Notes under the pieces: model-generated
What the model saw: only the letters and a program-made list of their open reading frames with translations
Databases searched by the model: none
Told to the model about the DNA's origin: nothing
Shown: one piece after another, positions 25,661 to 31,725 of the stretch
Position numbering within the stretch: the first letter of the stretch is position 1
Layout: each line of letters starts with the position of its first letter
Program-made: the position numbers and the translations under genes
Source of the DNA: JBEOJY01 sp040275305
GTDB lineage: Bacteria > Pseudomonadota > Alphaproteobacteria > UBA9219
Length of the DNA: 56,459 bases
Reading direction: 5' to 3'
NCBI GenBank assembly: GCA_040275305.1
Contig: JBEOJY010000046.1
Span: 1 to 56,459, forward strand

Positions 25661-26188
25661 TTATTGTAAATTCAGCGTCTGATTGAATGTTGGATTTCCG
25701 CCAGTTCCAATAGCAATATTAGGTCCAGCGGCGTTCGCCGAAATATTCCAAGTATCCGATTTGGCATCAAATGCGGCTTTAAGATTGGCGATGGCATTCC
25801 CCCAATATGCGCCAACGCCTGCGACGGCCAGCATGTTTCGGAGCAAGGCTTCATTCTTGTTGTCGATAGTGACACAGCTGGCTGCAACGGTCGTGTTTGG
25901 ATATGTGGTGCACATAACAGGACGGTCAAATCGCCCGAAACCTTTTTGCTTCTGAATATACAGCCCTTGTAACTGCACAACTTCTACCGCGATATTACCA
26001 TCCTTATCCTTGACCATGGTATGGTCCGGGTTATAGCGCGGAACTTGCGCGAATACAGGCCGCATCAAATCCTGATCATTCAAGTTGATGCTGTTCATGG
26101 GTTCTTCCACCGAGCTGCATCCCGCTGCTGAAACCAGAAGAGCGGCGCAGGCAAAATTGCGTAGAATTGGTTTTGTAATGCGAGACAT
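25661..26188 (-). CDS. Hypothetical lipoprotein
   Basis: The product has 175 residues from the ATG at 26188, which has GAGGAA seven bases upstream; that ribosome-binding site would lie inside the reading frame if the upstream in-frame GTG at 26203 were used. A lipoprotein signal is clear (ACAALLVSAAGC). The mature part holds two further Cys residues that could form a disulfide, followed by a Gly/Asn-rich C-terminus ending TFNQTLNLQ. The small Cys-repeat protein upstream also ends in NLQ. The gene lies between the 828-residue protein and that Cys-repeat protein, all in one direction with ~140-bp gaps. I do not recognise the family. Confidence 0.7.
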   Translation of the reverse strand: MSRITKPILRNFACAALLVSAAGCSSVEEPMNSINLNDQDLMRPVFAQVPRYNPDHTMVKDKDGNIAVEVVQLQGLYIQKQKGFGRFDRPVMCTTYPNTTVAASCVTIDNKNEALLRNMLAVAGVGAYWGNAIANLKAAFDAKSDTWNISANAAGPNIAIGTGGNPTFNQTLNLQ

Positions 26189-26324
26189 AGTCGTGTTCCT
26201 CACTAGGGTTGTAATGTTCCAAAAGAAATTTTCAAACTTATGCAGTGGCTAATAAATATATACCCTGACATTTATGAGTAAGAGCATGCGCGAGACACAC
26301 TCGCGCATGCTCAAACCGCAATAT

Positions 26325-26858
26325 TTACTGAAGGTTGTTCTGTGCAGCTGACTTCGCAGTTGTTGACGTGCCTTCCGGCTTGTAAGCCGTGAAGTCATAT
26401 TTTTGCGTCATGTCAACGTTCGCCACATTCTTCACCGTCGCATGATTAATGGGGGCTGCACAAGTTTCACAGTTGCCTGCCGCAAAGGAGAACCTAACAC
26501 TTTGTTCTGCCTTGACCGGCCCCATATCCTGCGCATTCAGATAATTTCCGGCCTGCACCAGATTCGGATTTGCGGCTGCGCCCGTTGTGCCAGCTGTGCC
26601 AGTGATCTGAAAATTATAGCTTTGCTTTGCGTCAAGGCTTTCGCTGTGCTTGACATCGATCACGTTGATCGGAGCTTGGCAATTTGTGCATGCTCCGGCA
26701 TCCATCTCACCTTTGACCACCTGAGTGACCTTGGTGGCGCCATTACCTTCGCCAAAGAAGTAGTTGCCTGGGGGCAGCGTGCTGCTGCCATCAGCAAATG
26801 CGGGGGCCGTGACGGCGATTGCGGCGGCGGTGAGTACGCCCTTAAAGGTCTTGTTCAT
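26325..26858 (-). CDS. Small secreted protein with a duplicated CxxCxAPIN domain
   Basis: The 177-residue protein has a clear Sec signal peptide with cleavage after AFA (residue 22). The mature part is a tandem duplication: residues 31-84 and 104-156 align, sharing GNY at the start, V-x-Q-x-V, then A-G-x-C-x-x-C-x-A-P-I-N, V-K, and D-x-x-Q-x-Y-x-F at the end. The Cys pairs are 57/60 and 130/133. GGAG lies about eight bases before the ATG. Such CxxC pairs could bind metal, form disulfides, or be acceptor sites; there is no CxxCH, so it is not a c-type cytochrome. It is first of the three-gene exported locus. Family unknown to me. Confidence 0.72.
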   Translation of the reverse strand: MNKTFKGVLTAAAIAVTAPAFADGSSTLPPGNYFFGEGNGATKVTQVVKGEMDAGACTNCQAPINVIDVKHSESLDAKQSYNFQITGTAGTTGAAANPNLVQAGNYLNAQDMGPVKAEQSVRFSFAAGNCETCAAPINHATVKNVANVDMTQKYDFTAYKPEGTSTTAKSAAQNNLQ

Positions 26859-26932
26859 AATGTCTCTCCAATTCCAAAGTGTGTGCGTTGTGCAAAGCTA
26901 CAAATGAATGCTTCATCTGTAACGAGTGTGCA

Positions 26933-26960
26933 ACAATAATGATTTTAGTGAAACATGCAA
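26933..26960 (-). promoter_or_regulatory. Candidate promoter upstream of the CxxC-repeat protein gene
   Basis: On the minus strand TTGCAT (26960-26955) and TATTGT (26938-26933) are separated by 16 bases, about 75 bases before the start codon at 26858. The region is AT-rich. The elements are only partial matches to consensus. Confidence 0.3.
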
Positions 26961-27030
26961 GAAGAAAGTATGAAAACTTTCTTAATAGCCACATGGTCCG
27001 TAACGCCAAACTATCCTCAGGAGAAATAGG

Positions 27031-27165
27031 GACAAAAGCCGCAAACAAGGACCTTCATCGCGAGCCCCCCCTTGGGGCGAAGCCGATCAAGAGTCACAAG
27101 AAACAGCGCTAGAAGGCTCTGGATCGCCACGTCGCCTGCGGCTCCTCGCGATGACGGCCCTTTCC
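27031..27165. repeat. Family B palindromic repeat
   Basis: The left arm has TTCATCGCGAGCCCCCCCTT; the right arm has CTCTGGATCGCCACG and CTCCTCGCGATGACGGCCC. The gap 26859-27612 holds the upstream region of the secreted-protein gene, this repeat, a short G-run and the family A element that follows. I see no gene in it. Confidence 0.65.
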
Positions 27166-27316
27166 ACAAAGATCGTTCTCCTAGCCCTTATGCAGGACTG
27201 GGGGGGGGCAGTCCACTGAAATAACCCTTCATGAGCAGTTCAGCCAAAACAGGAACAAAAGATAAACATCGCAGATGGCTGATTTTTATGGTTAATACGC
27301 GCTGCACTATGGATAT

Positions 27317-27580
27317 TATACCGGTTGCAGTTCAAGAGTAGGCAAACATTGACGCAAGGCAGGCTGGATTCCCTCCCCCTTGCGGGGAGGGTTAGGGTGG
27401 GGGACCAGAAGACAGAAAGTAGGTGTCAGGTATCAGAACGGCCTTGCGGCAAGACTATGCCTTCCGATCCCTGTGTTCTGCTTGCTGAAGCTCCCCCCCC
27501 TAACCCTCCCCGCAAGGGGGAGGGAATCAGATTGCGCTAGCTTTTGGGCTACTCCCAACTCTTGAACTGTTAGGAGTATA
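27317..27580. repeat. Family A MITE-like repeat, long copy with terminal inverted repeats
   Basis: The left end TATACCGGTTGCAGTTCAAG and the inverse of the right end, TATACTCCTAACAGTTCAAG, form the termini. Inner arms CCCTCCCCCTTGCGGGGAGG and CCCTCCCCGCAAGGGGGAGG are mirror images. It is about twice the length of the copy at 40231. Confidence 0.65.
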
Positions 27581-27612
27581 TCATTGATAATATAACGACA
27601 GCCCTCGCAAAA

Positions 27613-28641
27613 TCACCCCACCGCGCGTTCGACCTTCTGGCCTTCCTGCGCGTCTTCGTCGCGCAAGATCTCCTCGTCCGGAGCGAACGCTTCCTCCCAC
27701 GTGCCGCGCGTGGCCGCCTTGCTGTACTCCGTGGCGCGAGCCTCGAAGAAATTGGCGTGCTCGATGCCGTTGAGCATATCGTCCATCCACGGCAAGGGGT
27801 TCTTGGCGACCTTATAGATCGGCTGCAACCCCAGCTGCGTGAGCCTTCTGTCGCCGATATAGCGAATATACGACTTCACCTCATCGGGACTGAGTCCCTC
27901 GATACCGCCAAGCTCGAACGAAAGGTCGATAAAGGCATCCTCGTGATCGACGATAGTGTCGCAAGCTAGATAAAGCTCGCGTTGGAAGCTGTCGGTCCAG
28001 ATGAAGCGGTTTTCCTCGATGAATGTGCGGAACAGGCGAATGATCGAATGCGTGTGCAGCGTCTCGTCGCGCACCGACCACGTCACGATCTGCCCCATGC
28101 CCTTCATCTTGTTGAAGCGCGGAAAGTTCATCAGCATCGCGAACGACGCGAACAGCTGTAACCCTTCCGTGAACGCGCCGAACACCGCAAGCGTCCGCGC
28201 GATCTCGACCGGGCTGTCGCAGCGAAAACCCTGCATGTAGTCGTACTTGTCCTTCATTTCCTTATAGCGCAGGAACGCCGAATACTCGATCTCCGGCATC
28301 CCGATCGTGTCGAGCAGATAGGAATAGGCCGCGATATGCACCGTCTCCATGTTCGAGAACGCCGCCAGCATCATCTGAATCTCGGTCGGCTGGAACACCC
28401 GCGAATACTGCTTCATATAACAATTGTTGACCTCGACATCCGCCTGCGTGAAGAACCGGAAGATTTGCGTGAGCAGGTTGCGCTCCGATGCCGTCAGCTT
28501 TTGCTTCCAGTCGCGCACGTCGTCCGCCATCGGCACTTCTTCGGGTAGCCAATGCACTTGCTGCTGCTTCTGCCACGCCTCGAAAGCCCACGGATAGCGG
28601 AAAGGCTTGTAAACGGGGTTGGGGGTGAGCAGTCCTGACAT
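27613..28641 (-). CDS. nrdB: Ribonucleoside-diphosphate reductase, beta subunit
   Basis: The small subunit of class I ribonucleotide reductase holds the di-metal centre and radical used to make deoxyribonucleotides. The product has 342 residues from this start. Metal-ligand segments are visible: FTQADVE, METVHIAAYSYL (which also holds the expected radical Tyr), TEGLQLF and RDETLHTHS. The ATG at 28641 was chosen because AGGAAG lies about eight bases upstream and the protein then begins MSGLLTPNPVYKPF, as in relatives; the frame is open to 28680. The large-subunit gene nrdA is not adjacent on either side, which is unusual but known in alphaproteobacteria. Confidence 0.95.
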   Translation of the reverse strand: MSGLLTPNPVYKPFRYPWAFEAWQKQQQVHWLPEEVPMADDVRDWKQKLTASERNLLTQIFRFFTQADVEVNNCYMKQYSRVFQPTEIQMMLAAFSNMETVHIAAYSYLLDTIGMPEIEYSAFLRYKEMKDKYDYMQGFRCDSPVEIARTLAVFGAFTEGLQLFASFAMLMNFPRFNKMKGMGQIVTWSVRDETLHTHSIIRLFRTFIEENRFIWTDSFQRELYLACDTIVDHEDAFIDLSFELGGIEGLSPDEVKSYIRYIGDRRLTQLGLQPIYKVAKNPLPWMDDMLNGIEHANFFEARATEYSKAATRGTWEEAFAPDEEILRDEDAQEGQKVERAVG

Positions 28642-28750
28642 TGGCAATCTTCCTGTGCGGAGCATGGAGAGCGTCTTCAAAGAATCGAACGCCCATCATG
28701 ACGCAAAACAGGGCGTCATGCCAAACGGGAATCTTCCGCCGCCGTGCGGA

Positions 28751-29161
28751 TCAGTTTAGTCCCAATCTTTGGGCGAGCGCTCCGAGGCGATCCTTGAGCG
28801 TTGGCCGGAAGCCTTTGATGCAAACAGCGCCCACATCCGTGACATCGGCATCGACATATTCGCGTTTCAACCGCGCTACGACCATTTTCGCGACATCGTT
28901 TGTCGTGAGGCCTTGCAGTGGTTCATTACGCCATTCGCGCCATAACTTCTGTCGCAAGCCTTCCCCTGCGACCTCAAAAGCGACTCGCATGGACAGTTTT
29001 TCTACCGCCTCGTCGTAACCGTAGGTGCCAAATGGGTTCTGATTTGGCGCGAGTTTGCACCGATCACAAGTCAGGGTCTTCAGCCGTTCGAACGCCGTGG
29101 CGAGACTGGCGAGGTCATTTTTGTATCCGGGTGAAACAAACTTCAAATCGAATTGTTGCAT
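28751..29161 (-). CDS. Hypothetical protein
   Basis: This 136-residue soluble protein is not recognised. It is rich in Lys/Arg and Leu and predicted helical. It has a single CDRCK motif near residue 33 and a basic C-terminus. The ATG at 29161 follows AAGGATAT at suitable spacing. It starts 40 bp downstream of tRNA-Thr on the same strand and could be read from the tRNA promoter. tRNA-flanking genes are sometimes integrated, but no integrase or attachment-site duplication is visible here. Confidence 0.6.
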   Translation of the reverse strand: MQQFDLKFVSPGYKNDLASLATAFERLKTLTCDRCKLAPNQNPFGTYGYDEAVEKLSMRVAFEVAGEGLRQKLWREWRNEPLQGLTTNDVAKMVVARLKREYVDADVTDVGAVCIKGFRPTLKDRLGALAQRLGLN

Positions 29162-29201
29162 GATTTTATATCCTTTATATGCAATAAGATTAAAACATAA
29201 A

Positions 29202-29276
29202 TGGTGCCGGTTGCGGGATTTGAACTCGCGACCTACCGCTTACAAGGCGGTTGCTCTACCACTGAGCTAAACCGGC
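29202..29276 (-). tRNA. tRNA-Thr (anticodon TGT), CCA encoded
   Basis: On the minus strand the sequence folds as a full cloverleaf. The acceptor GCCGGTT pairs with AACCGGC. The D-arm is GCTC-AGTGGTA-GAGC. The anticodon stem ACCGC/GCGGT encloses the loop CTTGTAA, which gives anticodon TGT. The T-arm contains GTTCAAATC. The discriminator base A is followed by an encoded CCA. Length is 75 nt. Confidence 0.96.
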
Positions 29277-29592
29277 ATAATCGCATGGCTTATAGTCAAA
29301 GCCCGCACTGCGGAAACAAGGCGCTCCAGCAATGTGCTATAAGCCACAGGAACCAGACCAAATTCAAGACATCTTACGCTTGCAAGGCCGCGAAAGACCA
29401 AACGGCAATCTAAGAAAAGCCAAAATGACGCGAAATCGACATAATCTAAAGTCGATAGTTAGCTGATTCCAAAGGAAAAGTCCATTTCCTGTTGAAACGG
29501 CATGCGGACTTCCCATATCATGCGTGAGTGGGTGAAGCCGGAAAGGTTCCGGAAAAGACAGCTAACCAGTAATTTCTCTCAAGGAGCAAGCC
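29277..29592. other. Intergenic stretch between tRNA-Thr and the Bax-inhibitor gene
   Basis: I see no ORF worth reporting. It contains two small hairpins: GGAAA-AGTCCA-TTTCC near 29475 and a perfect CCGGAA-AGG-TTCCGG at 29538-29552. It ends with the AAGGAG ribosome-binding site of the next gene. The leader is therefore probably structured. Confidence 0.4.
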
Positions 29593-30306
29593 ATGGATCA
29601 GAGATTTTTTACTTCCGGCAACGTCGCCGGGATTGAACGCGCCGGGTTCGACGCGGGCTTGCGCGCGCATATGCAGCGCATTTTCAATTACATGGGCATC
29701 GGCTTGGCCGTAACCGGGCTGGTGGCGTGGGTCATTGCGAACACGGCGTTGGCGGGCGTTATCTACGGCACGCCGTTGCGCTGGGTCGCAATTCTATCGC
29801 CGTTAGCCTTCATGTTCTTCTTGAACTTCAAGATGCAGAGCCTTTCGCCCTCAGCCCTGCGGACGCTGTTTTTCGTGTTCTGCGGCACCATGGGCCTGTC
29901 GATGGGCATGCTGTTTCTGGTCTTCACGGGCGACAGCATCGCGCGGGCCTTCTTTATCACCGCCGCGACCTTCGGCGCGATGAGCCTCTGGGGCTACACG
30001 ACCAAGCGCGATTTGACCAGCATGGGCGCGTTCCTGCTGATGGGCGTGCTGGGGTTGATGATCGCGGGAATCGTGAACATCTTCATGCAATCCGCGATGT
30101 TGCAATGGGTGTCGTCGGTTCTTGGCGTCGCTATCTTCACCGGCCTCACCGCCTTTGATGTGCAGCGCATCAAGCAAACCTTTGCCGAAAGCTGGGGCGC
30201 CGAGGCGAACGAGAAAATGGCCGTCTTGGGCGCGATGTCGCTTTATATGAACTTTATCAATGCGTTCCAGTTCCTTCTTCAATTGACGGGCGTGCGTCGC
30301 GACTAG
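29593..30306 (+). CDS. Bax inhibitor-1 / YccA family membrane protein
   Basis: The 237-residue protein has about seven predicted transmembrane helices and matches the BI-1/UPF0005 family pattern. This includes FIxAAxFGAMSLWGYTTKRDL in the middle and the closing T-A-F-D-V-Q-R-I-K and LYMNFINAFQFLLQL segments. Bacterial members are inner-membrane proteins implicated in calcium leak or in interaction with the FtsH/HflKC system; this genome carries hflKC about 5 kb away. AAGGAG precedes the ATG at good spacing. A hairpin terminator follows the gene. Confidence 0.92.
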   Translation: MDQRFFTSGNVAGIERAGFDAGLRAHMQRIFNYMGIGLAVTGLVAWVIANTALAGVIYGTPLRWVAILSPLAFMFFLNFKMQSLSPSALRTLFFVFCGTMGLSMGMLFLVFTGDSIARAFFITAATFGAMSLWGYTTKRDLTSMGAFLLMGVLGLMIAGIVNIFMQSAMLQWVSSVLGVAIFTGLTAFDVQRIKQTFAESWGAEANEKMAVLGAMSLYMNFINAFQFLLQLTGVRRD

Positions 30307-30349
30307 GATAAAGACTGATTCGCTGCGATGCGGCATAAGGATAGGGAAG

Positions 30350-30373
30350 GCGCAAGTTCAGGCTTGCGCTTTT
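30350..30373 (+). terminator. Probable rho-independent terminator after the Bax-inhibitor gene
   Basis: GCGCAAG (30350-30356) pairs with CTTGCGC (30363-30369) across a six-base loop, followed by TTTT and further T-rich sequence. Confidence 0.6.
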
Positions 30374-30549
30374 CCTCATTTTGCGCCATGAGGTGTTCTG
30401 TGTTGTCCAATCTGGAGGAATCCTTCAAAAAACGAGGGAGACTGCTCAGCTCCGGCAACCGGCTGTGCAAGACGCCAGAGCAGCTTGCCGGAAGAGACGG
30501 TCCGTCCGGCCAAGGGATCGTCAAGTTGTAGTGCAGAGGGTTCAAGATC

Positions 30550-30756
30550 ATGCGTGGAACAGTCAAGTGGTTTAATGCGACGAAAGGCTATGGCTTCGTT
30601 GCTCCGGATGGTTCATCGAAGGATGTGTTCGTCCACATTTCCGAACTGCAGAAGGCAGGTATCGCCAGCCTCGATCAGGGCGATATCGTCGAGTTCGAAA
30701 TGGCCATGGGCAAGAACGGTCGCGAAGCAGCCGTCAACTTGCGTAAGGCCTCGTAA
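30550..30756 (+). CDS. Cold-shock protein (CspA family)
   Basis: The 68-residue single-domain RNA/DNA-binding protein has both nucleic-acid-binding motifs of the family: KGYGFVA (RNP1-like) and DVFVHIS (RNP2-like). CSPs act as RNA chaperones or antiterminators. The gene has a roughly 175-base leader after the upstream terminator, typical of cold-regulated csp genes, and a strong terminator just downstream, so it is a single-gene unit. Confidence 0.95.
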   Translation: MRGTVKWFNATKGYGFVAPDGSSKDVFVHISELQKAGIASLDQGDIVEFEMAMGKNGREAAVNLRKAS

Positions 30757-30780
30757 GCGTTAAGCGCATTGCGAATGAAA

Positions 30781-30816
30781 GCGCCGCGATGGGCAACTGT
30801 CGCGGCGCATTTTTTT
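30781..30816 (+). terminator. Strong rho-independent terminator after the cold-shock gene
   Basis: GCGCCGCGA (30781-30789) pairs perfectly with TCGCGGCGC (30800-30808), followed by A and seven T. Confidence 0.9.
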
Positions 30817-30874
30817 GACAACGGTTTGGAAAGAAAGCGCAACCTGATTCCCTCCCCCTCGTGGGGAGGGTTAG

Positions 30875-31131
30875 TTCTACTGCGTCAATAAACGGCCTTC
30901 TCTTGACACAGAATAAAGACAAACGTCGCAAAAAGGGCTGTCATTGCGAGCCCCCTCTTGGGGGCGAAGCAATCCAGAGTCGATAGGGCTGTCCCTAAGC
31001 GACTCTGGATTGCCACGTCGTCTCCCGCCTTACGAGCGGGAAACTCCTCGCAATGACGGCCCTTTTTGCGACGTTTGACTCCGCAGATTCACGGGAGATC
31101 CTCGACACAAGATTTTTATGACGCAGTAGGA
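30875..31131. mobile_element. MITE-like insertion nested in a family A repeat, with a TTAG target duplication
   Basis: The element starts TTCTACTGCGTCA and ends with the inverse of TCCTACTGCGTCA. TTAG lies immediately outside each end (30871-30874 and 31132-31135). Joining the two flanks across one TTAG restores the usual family A string GGGAGGGTTAGGGTGGGG, so this is an insertion into an older repeat. Its interior is a family B palindrome (CGTCGCAAAAAGGGC...GCCCTTTTTGCGACG). It has no ORF. The gap 30757-31115 holds only this and the csp terminator. Confidence 0.75.
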
Positions 31132-31718
31132 TTAGGGTGGGGCGTGCGCTCCGCCAGCGCAAGCGTATTAAGCAAAGGCGGAAAGCTCGTATATCCCGAA
31201 TCGGCGTTCAAATGCCCGCCCTTGGGAATCACGATCAGGGTCGCATCCATCTTGGCCGCAACGTCCTGCGACAGCGCCAAAGGCACATAGGGATCGTCAT
31301 CGGCGGCAAAGCAAACGCGCATGGATGCGCCCTTGCGAACCTGCGACCAGTCAAAATCATGCTCGACGAAACTGGCGTTGAGCGTATCGAACTGCGCGAT
31401 CCCCAAAGTCTTTGCAAAGGGACAAACGAGAATCATGGCGCGATAGGGCTGTTCCGCTTCCTCCGCCATGCGCATCACAAACGGAGCGCCGATGCTGTGG
31501 CCGATTAAGATCGTATTAGCAGGATCGCAATCGCCAAGACTGTCTCGAAACACCCCGCGCCACGCCGCAAAAGACTGGCCCTCCGGCGTTGGAAATTGCG
31601 GCACAATCACACGACAGCCTTTGCGCTCCATCTCGCTCTTAAGCCATGGAAACCAGTTCCCCGACGCGCTTCCGCACGTGCCATGAACGACGAAGATAGT
31701 TGTGGGTGTTGCCGCCAT
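31116..31718 (-). CDS. RBBP9/YdeN-family alpha/beta hydrolase
   Basis: The 200-residue serine-hydrolase-fold protein has an N-terminal FVVHGTCGSASGNWFPWL. The nucleophile elbow is GHSIG (Ser75), the acid region DDDPYVP, and the catalytic His lies in GGHLNADSGY. The natural substrate of this family is not known. It begins seven bases after pheT ends and is probably co-transcribed with it. The last residues (PHPNPTAS) and the stop codon are encoded by repeat sequence: the stop at 31116-31118 lies inside the nested MITE, so the original C-terminus was probably replaced. Confidence 0.88.
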   Translation of the reverse strand: MAATPTTIFVVHGTCGSASGNWFPWLKSEMERKGCRVIVPQFPTPEGQSFAAWRGVFRDSLGDCDPANTILIGHSIGAPFVMRMAEEAEQPYRAMILVCPFAKTLGIAQFDTLNASFVEHDFDWSQVRKGASMRVCFAADDDPYVPLALSQDVAAKMDATLIVIPKGGHLNADSGYTSFPPLLNTLALAERTPHPNPTAS

Positions 31719-31725
31719 AGCAATC

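Noticed and set aside
26325..26858. c-type cytochrome reading of the CxxC protein
   Set aside because: Both pairs are followed by Q/A-A-P, not His, so haem attachment motifs are absent.
29202..29276. Integration site at tRNA-Thr
   Set aside because: No duplicated tRNA 3' end, integrase or island genes lie next to it within the window.
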